Positions 9,848 through 19,974 are shown, numbered from the stretch's first letter. The stretch: DNA of 64,000 nucleotides from Paraglaciecola mesophila (GCF_009906955.1 NZ_CP047656.1:2435501-2499500), one strand, 5' to 3'. Notes: generated by a model from the letters alone, not told the origin. Numbers and translations are program-made.

Positions 9848-12328
9848 TCAGTTTGACCCTAAGCGTCGCTTGTTTGTTTTTGTCGTAGCCGGGGCTGATG
9901 CAGGATCATCTGGCCAGAAATGCTTTTGATAACGACCTTTCATTTCTTTTTGCACTTCTTTGTAGCTACCTTGCCAAAACCCAGCTAAATCTTGTGTTTT
10001 CTGTAGCGGTCGTCCCGCTGGTGAGAGTAAAACCATCTGTACTTTTACATTTCCTCTAGCAACCCTAGGTGTCTCCTTTAAGCCATATACCTCTTGCATT
10101 CTGACGGATAAAGACACTCCACCTGCATCGTCGTAATGTAAGCGGATACGGCTGTTACTTGGGACCGTTAAACTAGTGGGCAACAGCTGATTTAACGCCT
10201 GCTGATCGATATAATTTAACTGATTAAGCAGCAAAGAATAAAAATCAACTTTAGTCAGTTGTTGCCAACTCAATACATCGTGCAGATACGGCATTAACCA
10301 CTGCTCTACACTATTTAGCAAGCCAGCTTCACTTACATCTGGCCATTGCCCACCTGGTAGGTGTTGTTTAGCTAAACGCAAACGATAGATAAGTTGTAGT
10401 GCCGCCTCGTTAAACGGCAGTCCCATTATACCGCGCGCATCAATTTGCTTGTGCCAAAGCACGATGATTTGCTCACTACTTGGCTTGGCGCTGGGTGTCT
10501 TTTGCATCACAATGCCCCCCAAACGCTGCACAGTGTGACTTGAAATAGCCGCCCGAGAGGTATCCCATTCACACCGAGTTTCAACAACGATGAGGTGACT
10601 GAAATACTGGTCTATTTGCTGACGACTCAAGGGTTCAGCAAGGGTAATTCGAGCATTTGCTAGACTACTATCGGTCAGTAACATGTTACCGACAGCGAGC
10701 CAATCCTGTCCGATTAACGGGTCATGCTCCAAAAGCTGAGCACCAGTGCCATTGACCAGAGTGAAGCGTGTCGCACCACTTGCCTTGCCAATCCAATGTG
10801 GAAAGGCGTAGCCCATTAACACAGCCGTGTCTTTTAATGGCCATGGCGTTAACTTACATTCAAGTTTTTTATGCCACTGGCGTATCCCGTGCCAAAGTGG
10901 GTGATTTTTCTGTTGCTGTAACAGCGATAGGCGTTCGTAACACAAACTACCCGCTTGATTCCCCATAGGGTCTTTATCTTCTAGTAGGACCGCTAAAGCG
11001 CAAGCTAAGCTTTGATGAGCAGGACTCAATTGACGGCTCTTAAGCAACATCGTACCTATATGTACCTGGCTACCAAGCGTGTGCACAGCCTTACCATGCT
11101 GACTCACATTCAAATGTTCATCAACTATTTGCAGATCCATCAATACACTATGTGCTTGGGTAATCTGCGCTTCGCTGGGCATATCAATAAGGGCAAAGTC
11201 AGTGATCTTTGCCCCCCACATACAGGCTTCGAGCAAAAAGGACGATAAATCCTTGGTCAGTATTTCTGCTTTGTCATGCTCCACTAAGCGTTGATGCTGT
11301 TCTTCACTCCATAAACGGTAGCAAACACCCGGCCCCAAGCGCCCAGCACGGCCCGCTCGTTGGGTTGCCGACGCCTTAGAAATCATCCGGTTATGTAACT
11401 GGGTTAACCCCTTAGTTAACTGGAAAATAGCTTGCTTCTGCATGCCACTGTCAACCACCACACTAACGCCCTCTATGGTTAAACTGGTCTCTGCAATATT
11501 AGTCGCCAGTATAACTTTGCGGCGTCCATGAGGATCTGGTGTTAAGGCTGCTTCTTGCGCCGACATTGCTTGTTGTGAAAACAAACAATGTATTTGGGTG
11601 TCTTTCGTCAGCGACTGGGCGAGTACTCTTTCACAACGCCGAATTTCGCCTTGGCCGGGCAGAAACACCAAAATGTCTCCCTGATGTTCAGATGCAGCAA
11701 ATAATGTGAGGCGCGCAGTTTTATCAACGATTGAGCCTTTGCTGGAATCAGGCCGATAGATGGTTTCAATAGGATAACTTCTGCCGCTACAAGCGATGGA
11801 CTCGGCACGAGGCAAAAGCTGCCTGATACTTGAGACATCAAGCGTCGCTGACATTACCAATAGGCGCAAATCATCCCGCAGGGCTTCTTTGACTTCTAAG
11901 CACAGCGCTAGTGAAAAATCAGCATGCATGCTACGTTCATGAAACTCGTCAAAAATAACCAAACCAATCTCTGATAATTCAGGGTCATTTTGCAGCATTC
12001 TAGTTAAAATACCTTCTGTGACAATTTCTAAACGAGTATCTTTACCCACCTTGCTCTCGCCACGTATTCGGTAACCCACGGTTTGACCTACCTCCTCCCC
12101 TAATTGCCGCGCTAGAAAATGCGCAATATTGCGGGCAGCAATTCGTCTAGGTTGTAACATAATGATTTTTTGCTTCATAAAAACACTATGGCGCAATAAC
12201 GCCAAAGGCACTCGAGTTGATTTACCGGCTCCTGGAGGCGCGACTAGAATGACATCTCGGTTATCTAGGTTATTGTTCAATGAAGGTAGAATTTCTTCGA
12301 CGGGTAATGACGTTTTCACAGAAGGCAA
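9848..12328 (-). CDS. hrpB: ATP-dependent helicase HrpB
   Basis: HrpB is a DEAH/RHA-type superfamily 2 helicase of 826 aa; its physiological RNA role is poorly defined. Walker A is APPGAGKSTRVP (about residues 30-41), and the DExH motif is DEFHER (about 126). Motif III is SATLD, motif V is TNIAETSLTIEGV and motif VI is QRAGRAGR. The C terminus carries the HrpB-specific domain, ending in a region like VLLSPAGRPLQKTQDLAGFW. The length fits the family. It runs divergently from thpR across 100 bases. Confidence 0.95.
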   Translation of the reverse strand: MPSVKTSLPVEEILPSLNNNLDNRDVILVAPPGAGKSTRVPLALLRHSVFMKQKIIMLQPRRIAARNIAHFLARQLGEEVGQTVGYRIRGESKVGKDTRLEIVTEGILTRMLQNDPELSEIGLVIFDEFHERSMHADFSLALCLEVKEALRDDLRLLVMSATLDVSSIRQLLPRAESIACSGRSYPIETIYRPDSSKGSIVDKTARLTLFAASEHQGDILVFLPGQGEIRRCERVLAQSLTKDTQIHCLFSQQAMSAQEAALTPDPHGRRKVILATNIAETSLTIEGVSVVVDSGMQKQAIFQLTKGLTQLHNRMISKASATQRAGRAGRLGPGVCYRLWSEEQHQRLVEHDKAEILTKDLSSFLLEACMWGAKITDFALIDMPSEAQITQAHSVLMDLQIVDEHLNVSQHGKAVHTLGSQVHIGTMLLKSRQLSPAHQSLACALAVLLEDKDPMGNQAGSLCYERLSLLQQQKNHPLWHGIRQWHKKLECKLTPWPLKDTAVLMGYAFPHWIGKASGATRFTLVNGTGAQLLEHDPLIGQDWLAVGNMLLTDSSLANARITLAEPLSRQQIDQYFSHLIVVETRCEWDTSRAAISSHTVQRLGGIVMQKTPSAKPSSEQIIVLWHKQIDARGIMGLPFNEAALQLIYRLRLAKQHLPGGQWPDVSEAGLLNSVEQWLMPYLHDVLSWQQLTKVDFYSLLLNQLNYIDQQALNQLLPTSLTVPSNSRIRLHYDDAGGVSLSVRMQEVYGLKETPRVARGNVKVQMVLLSPAGRPLQKTQDLAGFWQGSYKEVQKEMKGRYQKHFWPDDPASAPATTKTNKRRLGSN

Positions 12329-12428
12329 GGCTTTATCTCATACAAGTTATCAACAACGACCCCATAACAAGGCCTTTGATTAGTGTATCCTCTGATGATG
12401 TATTTTTCAGATATTTCAGGAGTTCTTC

Positions 12429-12959
12429 ATGCGCGCTTTTTTTGCACTCACCCCACCACCATCAAGCAAACTTGCGATAGACGCTTGGCGAGAAAAGGCG
12501 TTTCCGCATTTTAGTAACCCTGTCAAAGCGAGTAACTTACACATAACCTTAGCTTTTTTAGGAGAAATAACCGAGAACCAGTTGGACGCGTTAAGCCAAT
12601 ACGTGGATAGCCATTTGAACATGCAGTGCTTTTCCATCACCTTGGACTATGTAGGTTATTGGTCAAAACCCAAAGCGTTGTGGCTGGGCAATAAAGAGCT
12701 ACCAAAAGAGCAGCAGGAACTAGTCGACTGTTTACAAAAAGCGGCGGCTTCCTGCGGAATTAAAATGCAAAAACGGGATTATATCTCTCATTTAACCCTT
12801 GCCCGAAAATGTCATGAAAATCCTCCAGCAGCATTAATTGAACCGAATTTCACCTTTCAAAACACGGAACTGACATTATACGAATCTGTTTCTAGCCCCC
12901 ATGGGGTAATGTATAGACCGATATTAAGCTGGCCATTTTCACCACGTTTTTCATTTTAA
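12429..12959 (+). CDS. thpR: RNA 2',3'-cyclic phosphodiesterase (2'-5' RNA ligase family)
   Basis: This is a 176-aa soluble 2H phosphoesterase. The two catalytic HxTx motifs are HITL (38-41) and HLTL (121-124), at the normal spacing. The enzyme opens 2',3'-cyclic phosphate RNA ends in vitro; its role in vivo is uncertain. The ATG is preceded by CAGGAG at a good distance. It is divergent from hrpB, a pairing also known from enteric bacteria. Confidence 0.93.
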   Translation: MRAFFALTPPPSSKLAIDAWREKAFPHFSNPVKASNLHITLAFLGEITENQLDALSQYVDSHLNMQCFSITLDYVGYWSKPKALWLGNKELPKEQQELVDCLQKAAASCGIKMQKRDYISHLTLARKCHENPPAALIEPNFTFQNTELTLYESVSSPHGVMYRPILSWPFSPRFSF

Positions 12960-13063
12960 TGCAAAAAATAATACTAATTGAGCTAATCAATAACGATTCG
13001 CTATTTACCTTACAATGCAGGCAAGGTAAAACAGGTGCAAATTTTTGAAGTGATGATTTCACC

Positions 13064-13918
13064 ATGGAACAAACATTAAGACTGGTCATCGATTGCCCAG
13101 ACCAAGTTGGCCTTGTCGCCAGCGTAAGCCAATTTTTAGCTCAACATAACGCCACCATTGTAGAAGCTAGCCACCATACTGACTTGCAAACGGGGCGCTT
13201 TTTTATGCGCCATGAAATTTGCACCAATTCGCTTACTATGGATATTGAGCAAATTCGTCTGGCTTTTACCCAAATCGCCGACAAATACTCGATGAATTGG
13301 AAGCTGGTAGATTCAAGCAAAAAGCCAAGAATGGCCTTGTTAGCCAGTCATGAATCTCATTGTCTAATGGACTTATTACACCGCTGGCACAGCAAAGAGC
13401 TGAACTGTGAGATCCCATGCATTATTGCCAATCATCCACAAATGAAACAATTTGCTGATTGGCATAGCATTCCATTTCATTGGATTGATTTCAAAACCTT
13501 AGGAAAAGAGGCTGCATTTGCTCAAATTAGTCAACTACTGAAGCAATACAATATTGATTTAACGGTACTTGCCCGTTTCATGCAAATTCTGCCTGACTCC
13601 TTATGCAAAGAATTAGCTGGGCGAGCGATTAATATTCATCACAGCTTTTTGCCTTCATTTGCTGGTGCAAAACCTTATCAGCAAGCCTATGACAGAGGTG
13701 TGAAATTAATCGGAGCAACCTGTCATTATGTAACTAGTGACTTAGATGAAGGGCCGATTATTGAACAAGAAGTCATGCGTATTAGCCATAGTGATTCAGC
13801 ACAAGACATGGTTCGTAAAGGCAAAAATTGTGAAAAAACAGCATTAGCCAATGGTGTTCGTTATCATTTAGAAGATAGAGTGATTATTCACCGCTCTAAA
13901 ACTGTCGTATTTGCCTAA
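13064..13918 (+). CDS. purU: Formyltetrahydrofolate deformylase
   Basis: PurU hydrolyses 10-formyl-THF to THF and formate, balancing one-carbon pools and feeding PurT. This 284-aa protein has an N-terminal ACT domain (about residues 5-80, DQVGLVASVSQFL) and a formyltransferase fold. Catalytic residues appear as N190, H192 (NIHHSFLPSF) and D228 (DLDEGPIIEQ). Length is typical. The gene stands alone, 105 bases after thpR, and converges with the next gene. Confidence 0.95.
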   Translation: MEQTLRLVIDCPDQVGLVASVSQFLAQHNATIVEASHHTDLQTGRFFMRHEICTNSLTMDIEQIRLAFTQIADKYSMNWKLVDSSKKPRMALLASHESHCLMDLLHRWHSKELNCEIPCIIANHPQMKQFADWHSIPFHWIDFKTLGKEAAFAQISQLLKQYNIDLTVLARFMQILPDSLCKELAGRAINIHHSFLPSFAGAKPYQQAYDRGVKLIGATCHYVTSDLDEGPIIEQEVMRISHSDSAQDMVRKGKNCEKTALANGVRYHLEDRVIIHRSKTVVFA

Positions 13919-13953
13919 ATAAACGCAAAGCGGCCAAGCCACTTAAGTGAATA

Positions 13954-14598
13954 CTAAAAGTTTGCGACGTACACCAAATTGATATGTTTGTCTGTGCGTC
14001 CTTGCCCGGCCCAAGTATGACCCGCGTCGTTTGCTTCCCAAAGGGCGCGCGATAAAGCGACCTCAACATACTGATGCTCTGAGTCCAACATAAAACGCGA
14101 ACTCAATAACCATTGATTACTCGCAGGAAGTTGAATATCAGCTCCTTGAGAGGTTTCAAGATTGGTGTCCATTTGTCTAATGTACCCCAACCCCAAACTC
14201 ACATGATGATTTAGGCGATAGCGAGGTAATATAGCCCACTGACGTGTGGTTGTTTTTTGATTATGTGCCCCCCAACTTAGTTCACCTTTGACATAGCCCA
14301 CTTGAGTATCGACAGAAATCACATCACCAAACTTTTGATGAAAAGTCAGTTGATAATCTCGTTGGTGACACCCGTCGAATTTAATACTTTTTTTATTAAA
14401 ATCGAGTTCAGTGCTTTGCGGTAACGATTGCTTCAACCATTGTAATGTCTGCTGCCAATTTAACTCAGCTGCAGATAATTGCATGGCAAAACTAATAGTA
14501 AAAAGGCAAATAACTAAGCGCAAGGTTCTTACTCTACACCGTTTTAAACAGGCTTTAACTGTAGTTCGCAATGATGGAATAAGGGTATTGGTGCGCAT
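13954..14598 (-). CDS. Predicted small outer-membrane barrel protein, unknown function
   Basis: I do not recognise the family. The 214-aa product has an arginine-rich N terminus, a hydrophobic stretch (LRLVICLFTISFAMQLSAA, ending near residue 44) and then alternating amphipathic strands rich in aromatic residues. It ends VNLVYVANF-like (NLVYVANF), a C-terminal aromatic typical of outer-membrane barrels. The N terminus before the signal peptide is unusually long; an internal GTG near residue 23 could be the true start and would give a standard signal sequence. It lies between convergent purU and the divergent porin-like operon. Confidence 0.6.
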   Translation of the reverse strand: MRTNTLIPSLRTTVKACLKRCRVRTLRLVICLFTISFAMQLSAAELNWQQTLQWLKQSLPQSTELDFNKKSIKFDGCHQRDYQLTFHQKFGDVISVDTQVGYVKGELSWGAHNQKTTTRQWAILPRYRLNHHVSLGLGYIRQMDTNLETSQGADIQLPASNQWLLSSRFMLDSEHQYVEVALSRALWEANDAGHTWAGQGRTDKHINLVYVANF

Positions 14599-14809
14599 TA
14601 TTTAGTATACTTTTTGATACTAATAACTTAATAATAACCACTATACTTCTGGCAAATTACCGCATTAATAGTCACAACAACATATGAATTACCTCACTTA
14701 GAGGCTATTTACCAAGGTAAGTCCTAGTTTCATGATGCAAACCTATTATTTTCTGTATCAAGGACAAACATCGTATTTTAAATGCTAAAGACCGAGTAAA
14801 TTGTTGATC

Positions 14810-16081
14810 ATGCTAGATTACAAACGTTCACCACTGCACTTTGCTACCTGCTTTTTAATGCTAAGCTTATGTGCATCGACCTATTGCTTCGCCGCAAATG
14901 ACAAAGTGAAATGGAATGGTTTTGCTACATTAGGGGCAATCTATAACGATAGCGATGAGTTAGGGTTTCGTCCTAATTTAAAAGTTCCTGGTCGCACAGG
15001 TTTGTCTTTAGCACCCGACTCATTGATAGGCCTGCAAGCGAACATCAACATCAATCCAAAATGGGATGCAGTGGTTCAGGCTGTATACCGCGACAAACTC
15101 GATGAAAAAGCGATTAACTATTTAGATGTGGCATTTTTACGCTACCGGTTAAATAATCGCTTAGCGTTTCGCGGCGGGCGTATGAATACCGACATTTACT
15201 TTTTGTCAGAATATAAATCTGTGGGTTATGCCTACCTTTGGGCTCGTCCACCAGCAGAGTTCTACTCTAAAGTAACATCAGTCTCTCAATTCGAAGGGGG
15301 AGATATTCTCTATAAGCGTTCACTCGGTGATGGCTTCTTTATCGCAAAGTTAGGCTATGGCGAAACTGACACATCCATCTCGACTACAGGCAATGGCTTA
15401 GAGGTACATTTTACCAATATGCTAATGGCCTCAGCGTCATATCAGCAAAATAACTGGCAGGTTAGAGCATCATTTTTGGATGCAAAAGTAGATGAATTTA
15501 GTGCCGACCTTAACATCGTTGACCAAGCTATTGCGGCGTTTCCTCCTAGCATTTGGCCTGGTGGGCCAGGCATACGGGAGCGATTTGATTTTGTCGGTAA
15601 AAAGCAGCAATTTTTTGGCTTAGGTTATCGCTATGATGACGACATCTGGCTGCTGCAATCTGAAATTGGTTTCATCAATTCGCAGTGGGATATCGAAAGA
15701 GATACAGTATCTGGCTACGTTAGCTTGGGATATCAAAATGACGGTATGACGTATTTTGCTACTGTGTCCGCAGTAGAACCGACTAAAAACAACTTGAGTG
15801 ATAGTGTTGGAGAAATTTCCCCAAGCGCTCCTGCCGCCATTGCGGCCGCAATCCAGTCATTCAGGCCAATAATACGTGAAGCGCTTGAGCAAAATGTCAC
15901 TAAGCAGCATACCTTTAGCCTAGGTGTAAAATGGATGCTCTCTGCCTCTTTAGTGGCGAAATTACAGTTAGATCATACTGTTATCGCGGACGATGATTAT
16001 GCTTTATGGCGTGTATTTAATGAGCCTGAACCGGACCACACTGTCAATGTAGCAAGTCTTAGCTTGAATTGGGTGTTTTAA
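14810..16081 (+). CDS. Porin-like outer-membrane protein
   Basis: The product has about 423 residues with a signal peptide (LHFATCFLMLSLCASTYCFAA) and many alternating beta strands (GFATLGAIYND, LIGLQANINI, WDAVVQAVYR). It ends in Phe (SLSLNWVF), as outer-membrane barrels do. A general porin or DUF-type barrel fold is inferred; the substrate is unknown. The stop codon is one base before the next gene's ATG, so the two are translationally close. ATG at 14810 is chosen; the frame is open from TTG at 14801, and neither start has a strong ribosome-binding site. Confidence 0.7.
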   Translation: MLDYKRSPLHFATCFLMLSLCASTYCFAANDKVKWNGFATLGAIYNDSDELGFRPNLKVPGRTGLSLAPDSLIGLQANININPKWDAVVQAVYRDKLDEKAINYLDVAFLRYRLNNRLAFRGGRMNTDIYFLSEYKSVGYAYLWARPPAEFYSKVTSVSQFEGGDILYKRSLGDGFFIAKLGYGETDTSISTTGNGLEVHFTNMLMASASYQQNNWQVRASFLDAKVDEFSADLNIVDQAIAAFPPSIWPGGPGIRERFDFVGKKQQFFGLGYRYDDDIWLLQSEIGFINSQWDIERDTVSGYVSLGYQNDGMTYFATVSAVEPTKNNLSDSVGEISPSAPAAIAAAIQSFRPIIREALEQNVTKQHTFSLGVKWMLSASLVAKLQLDHTVIADDDYALWRVFNEPEPDHTVNVASLSLNWVF

Positions 16082-16082
16082 T

Positions 16083-16511
16083 ATGCGCCAGTTCATGCTC
16101 CGACTCATCACCTTTTTCTTGTTCGTATCCTTTGCCTATTCAGCACAGGCTTTGGTTGTCGTTGTTGGTAAAAGCAATCCCATTGAAACGCTTAGTAAGA
16201 CACAAATCATTGACATTTATATGGGCAGGTATGACACCTTTCCAAATGGTGTGGTCGCCAAACCACTGGATCGTGTTGCTGGCAGCGATGAGAAGCAAAA
16301 ATTTTATCGCTTGCTGGTCAATAAAAGTGAGGAAAAAATTAATGCCTACTGGGCTCGATTGCTCTTTTCGGGTCGTGCTAGCCCTCCCAGTAGCTATGCC
16401 ACTAATGATGAAATGCTAGATGAATTGCGTCGCTCAGAACAAACAATAGGTTATGTGCTTGAATCAGAGGTGGATGATTCATTGAAAGTGGTTTATCGTT
16501 TCGAAAAATAA
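16083..16511 (+). CDS. Small PstS-like periplasmic substrate-binding domain protein
   Basis: This 142-aa product has a signal peptide (about residues 1-23) and one lobe resembling phosphate-binding PBP-like domains. The pattern ...LSKTQIIDIYMGRYDTFPNG... is the family hallmark, and the last part (SEQTIGYVLESEVDDSLKVVY) matches the usual C-terminal motif. It is about half the size of a true PstS and lacks associated ABC permease or ATPase genes. Phosphate transport is therefore doubtful; a sensor or adaptor role is equally possible. It sits between a porin-like gene (one base apart) and a PqiA-like gene (21 bases apart). Confidence 0.75.
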   Translation: MRQFMLRLITFFLFVSFAYSAQALVVVVGKSNPIETLSKTQIIDIYMGRYDTFPNGVVAKPLDRVAGSDEKQKFYRLLVNKSEEKINAYWARLLFSGRASPPSSYATNDEMLDELRRSEQTIGYVLESEVDDSLKVVYRFEK

Positions 16512-16532
16512 AGCCTTTCTGAGATTACTTTT

Positions 16533-17111
16533 TTGAAACGACACGTAGCATTCGCATTAAATATTATTGCTATTGGGCTATTTATCCCCGGCATTACCCT
16601 CCCCATGTTTGCATTAAACATGGAAATGTCAGCCCTGTTAAACGCGGCCGGTATTTCATCCACATTAATAGACAAAGAACTATCTATCCTCAATACGGTG
16701 CAAGAATTATGGGAAGGAGATCGCTTTCTTGTTGCAGCACTTATTTTTTTATTTTCTGTATGCGTCCCAATACTAAAAACGATATTGATGAGTTTGGCTT
16801 ACTTTACCCGCAATCTAAACGTCCGAAGAAGCCTAGCTCAGTTTGTATCAGCAATAGGAAAATGGTCGATGGCAGACGTTTTTGTCGTGGCCGTGTTTTT
16901 AGCGATTTTATCCACCAACCATGCTGATACCTTATCTCAAGAAACCCTTACGCTATTCGGTTTTACCTTAGGCATTGATATCAGTACTCAAACGCTTTCT
17001 GCAGCTGGCGACGGCTTTTTCTATTTTGTTGGTTATTGTTTACTCTCGTTACTTGCCAGCCATATCGCTACATCTCCTTATACATTGAAGCGACTCGATA
17101 ATGAGTCATAA
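16533..17111 (+). CDS. PqiA-like (paraquat-inducible protein A domain) inner-membrane protein
   Basis: The 192-aa protein has four membrane spans, near residues 4-28, 66-92, 107-125 and 160-180. It matches one PqiA domain, about half of full PqiA/YebS/LetA, and has no zinc-ribbon cysteines at the N terminus. PqiA-type proteins work with MCE proteins in lipid transport, but no MCE gene is nearby. The start is TTG at 16533; no good in-frame ATG precedes the first span. It is the last gene of the porin/PstS-like/PqiA-like set and is followed by a strong hairpin terminator. Confidence 0.75.
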   Translation: MKRHVAFALNIIAIGLFIPGITLPMFALNMEMSALLNAAGISSTLIDKELSILNTVQELWEGDRFLVAALIFLFSVCVPILKTILMSLAYFTRNLNVRRSLAQFVSAIGKWSMADVFVVAVFLAILSTNHADTLSQETLTLFGFTLGIDISTQTLSAAGDGFFYFVGYCLLSLLASHIATSPYTLKRLDNES

Positions 17112-17115
17112 GTAT

Positions 17116-17146
17116 AAAAAAGGCCGCTTATAGCGGCCTTTCTTGT
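17116..17146. terminator. Bidirectional terminator between the PqiA-like gene and catalase
   Basis: AAGGCCGC and GCGGCCTT form a perfect 8-bp stem with a TATA-type loop. It is flanked by an A-run on the left (a T-run for the minus strand) and TTTCTTG on the right. It should serve both convergent genes. Confidence 0.88.
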
Positions 17147-17161
17147 TGTCACTGCATGTAT

Positions 17162-18658
17162 TTATCGTGCCGGGGTATCATCCGTGATCGGTACAGCGTT
17201 CGTGTCACTGTCTAGCTTTTCATTGGCCTGACACACGCCTTTCGCATAATCAGGGTGCACTTTCTCAAGTACCGCATACCAACGTTCTTTAACTGCTGGT
17301 GAACATGGCCCCATTGCAGCAGCATAATTATCATAAAGGCGTTGTTTTTGTTCTGCACTGAACATTTCATACAAAGCGCGAGGTTGTACGTAATCAGCAT
17401 CGCTTTCAACTTGATCATAGCGCGCAGCATCACCGTCAATGCGCAAAGGCGGCTCTTCGACACTGGCATCTGCCACTGGTCCATTATGCTGATTCGGTTC
17501 GTAATAAGCATCTGGGTTACCAAAATCATTGGTAAAGAAACGCATCGCACCGTCTTTATGATAATGCTGCACGTTAGATGCTTTCGCCGCGTTTGCTGGC
17601 AATGCTTCATAGTGTGTCCCCAGGCGATAACGGTGGGCATCAGCATAGGAAAACACACGTGCTTGCAGCATTTTATCTGGGCTGTAACCTATGCCAGGCA
17701 CCACATTAGACGGACTGTAAGCAGCATTCTCAACCATCTGAAAGTAGTTTTCAGGGTTTTCATTCATCTCTAGCTCACCTACTTCGATTAATGGGAAGTC
17801 AGCATGAGGCCAAATCTTGGTAATATCGAAAGGGTTGAAGGGCTGCTTTTCCGCGTCCAGCTCAGGCATCACTTGAATGTACATGGTCCATTTGGGAAAG
17901 TTACCTTCCTCAATGGCGTTATACAAATCCTCTTGATACGCCTCTCGAGTTTTACCGGTAAGTGCTTCAGCCTCAGCATTGGTATAGTGCTTATGTCCCT
18001 GCTGAGTCTTAAAATGGAATTTAACCCAATGACGTTCGCCGTTTTTATTCCACATACTAAAAGTATGACTACCATAACCATTCATATACATAGGGTTTAC
18101 TGGGATCCCGCGGTCAGACATGAGAATGGTCACTTGATGTACGCATTCCGGCTGGGCAGCCCAGAAATCAAACATTGCCTCAGGGGAACGAAGGTTTGTT
18201 TTAGGATGTCTTTTTTGTGTGCGAATAAAGTCAGGGAACTTGAAGCCGTCACGAATAAAGAACACAGGAGTATTGTTTCCTACCATGTCCCAATTACCTT
18301 CTTCGGTGTAAAACTTAAGACTAAAACCACGTACATCACGCTCCGTATCTGCGGCTCCTGATTCGCCAGCTACGGTTGACCAACGGCTTAGTACTTCCGT
18401 TGTTTTACCAATTTGTGAGAATAATTTGGCGCAAGAGTATTGGCTAATATCATGAGTAACGGTGAATTTTCCTTTTAATCCCCAACCTTTTGCGTGTACC
18501 GCACGTTCTGGAATGCGCTCGCGATTTTGATGAGCAAGTTTTTCTATCAACTGGTAATCAGTAAGCAGTAAAGGGCCTCGCGCTCCGGCTGATTTAGACG
18601 TTTGGTTTGAAGGCACTGGCGCACCTGCACTGGTGGTTAATCTCGGCTTATTTGTCAT
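17162..18658 (-). CDS. katA: Monofunctional haem catalase
   Basis: This 498-aa enzyme dismutates hydrogen peroxide. The distal His is H55 ([10 protein letters not shown]). The catalytic Asn lies in [12 protein letters not shown] (about residue 128), and the proximal haem-ligating Tyr is in [14 protein letters not shown] (about 338). The small size without a C-terminal flavodoxin-like domain places it in the small-subunit catalases (KatA/KatB type); the exact symbol is a convention. There is no signal peptide, so it is cytoplasmic. It lies 134 bases downstream of the degenerate GGDEF gene, in the same direction. That gap is long enough for its own promoter, and OxyR control would be expected but no site was identified. 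Confidence 0.95.
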   Translation of the reverse strand: MTNKPRLTTSAGAPVPSNQTSKSAGARGPLLLTDYQLIEKLAHQNRERIPERAVHAKGWGLKGKFTVTHDISQYSCAKLFSQIGKTTEVLSRWSTVAGESGAADTERDVRGFSLKFYTEEGNWDMVGNNTPVFFIRDGFKFPDFIRTQKRHPKTNLRSPEAMFDFWAAQPECVHQVTILMSDRGIPVNPMYMNGYGSHTFSMWNKNGERHWVKFHFKTQQGHKHYTNAEAEALTGKTREAYQEDLYNAIEEGNFPKWTMYIQVMPELDAEKQPFNPFDITKIWPHADFPLIEVGELEMNENPENYFQMVENAAYSPSNVVPGIGYSPDKMLQARVFSYADAHRYRLGTHYEALPANAAKASNVQHYHKDGAMRFFTNDFGNPDAYYEPNQHNGPVADASVEEPPLRIDGDAARYDQVESDADYVQPRALYEMFSAEQKQRLYDNYAAAMGPCSPAVKERWYAVLEKVHPDYAKGVCQANEKLDSDTNAVPITDDTPAR

Positions 18659-18792
18659 TCGATTTTCTCCATTGCTTCATTTGAATATCACTACGTACTG
18701 CGTAGGTTAGTAGATCATATTGGGTTATGGTAGCAAGGTTAACGACCAAAAGAACAAGCGGGAAACTAGATAGAGTTAATCAAGTGAATCTA

Positions 18793-19974
18793 TTAAGCCA
18801 TACACACCCTGCCACTACCTTGATTTACTTTTCTTCTCAAGGCACTTTCAGCGCGAGAAATAATATGCTGTAGCATACTGTCTTCTTTTTCTAACTCTGT
18901 TACTCCTATACTCACAGAAATATGCATACCATTTGGTGCCCCCTGGGCATGGGTGTCGTTAAAAAACGTGCGAATTTTATTCGCCAAGCATAACGCTTGT
19001 GCCGCTGACGTTTTCGGCAGGAGTAGCACAAATTTATCATCGGCAACGCGCCCAAGATAATCAGATTCCCGTGACATCATTAACAAGCCTTGCGCCACAT
19101 GGGATAATACATTCTCAGCCATGTCATGCCCCTGGTGAGTGAGTATTCTTGAGAAGCGATCTATATCAAAAGCCAATATACTCATTGTTTCGTTGTGTCT
19201 GCGCGCAGTAGCAATAAGTTTAGATGCAGATAATTCAAATGCCTTATGATTAAACATAGGATTCGATTGCTCTACATCAACCTGTAAGATATCTGAAATA
19301 GTCGTACGTGTTCGCTGCTTTCTAGCTTTAAACACAATAAACAGTAGGCCAATAAACATCATTGCGACGATCAGCCAAAACACCACGAATTGCACTAGTT
19401 TTAATGTGCTTATTCTCACCTTATTTTGACTTTCGTATTGGTAAACCACCTCATTTAGGCGATTCAGTAAAGGCGTGTATGCCATTTCCATCAGGGCTTT
19501 TGCATCTAACTTAGTTGTACCTTGGTCAATCTGTCGATTTAACACGGAATAAATCTGCTCAGAAAATGCATTGAGCTGATCACTTACATTGTTATCTATT
19601 GTGAAATACAACGCTTGCAACTCAGTTGACAAAGGTGATATTGAACCACTTTTAAGGGCCTTATAATGTGGTTCAAGCAATTGTTGATGATTCGCTTGCA
19701 TCGCACCTAACGCTTGCAAGCTAGTTTGCTTAGCTGCCATGTCTTCGCTGTATAAATAGGCTGTGGCAAATAAACTGGCACGCTGTAACAACATGCGTTG
19801 CTGCCCACTTATGTTCACCTCTTGGGCAGCATTTGCTTGCGCCTGGATAACTTTATCCAATGTTAGATGCACGAATATGGCCAACAATCCACTCAGTAAT
19901 AAATAAACGATGCTTGTCAGCATAGTTCCTTGTATACAACCAGGTCGATTATACTTAGTAAAGATTGCCGCCAT
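18793..19974 (-). CDS. Membrane GGDEF protein with degenerate active site and intact I-site
   Basis: The 393-aa protein has a membrane span (about residues 18-38) and a periplasmic PilJ/NarX-type sensor region (NISGQQRMLLQR at 54-65). A second span (about 193-215) precedes a C-terminal GGDEF domain. The signature loop reads ADDKF (311-315) instead of GGDEF: both glycines and the glutamate are replaced. Diguanylate cyclase activity is therefore unlikely. The inhibitory RxxD motif is preserved as RESD (302-305), exactly five residues before the loop, so c-di-GMP binding remains possible. ATG at 19974 has GAGG about nine bases upstream. The gene begins 28 bases after the barrel protein gene and is probably the last member of the giant-protein operon. 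A receptor role is inference. Confidence 0.85.
   Translation of the reverse strand: MAAIFTKYNRPGCIQGTMLTSIVYLLLSGLLAIFVHLTLDKVIQAQANAAQEVNISGQQRMLLQRASLFATAYLYSEDMAAKQTSLQALGAMQANHQQLLEPHYKALKSGSISPLSTELQALYFTIDNNVSDQLNAFSEQIYSVLNRQIDQGTTKLDAKALMEMAYTPLLNRLNEVVYQYESQNKVRISTLKLVQFVVFWLIVAMMFIGLLFIVFKARKQRTRTTISDILQVDVEQSNPMFNHKAFELSASKLIATARRHNETMSILAFDIDRFSRILTHQGHDMAENVLSHVAQGLLMMSRESDYLGRVADDKFVLLLPKTSAAQALCLANKIRTFFNDTHAQGAPNGMHISVSIGVTELEKEDSMLQHIISRAESALRRKVNQGSGRVCMA

Noticed and set aside
17804..18361. 185-codon open frame opposite catalase
   Set aside because: Shadow frame of katA.
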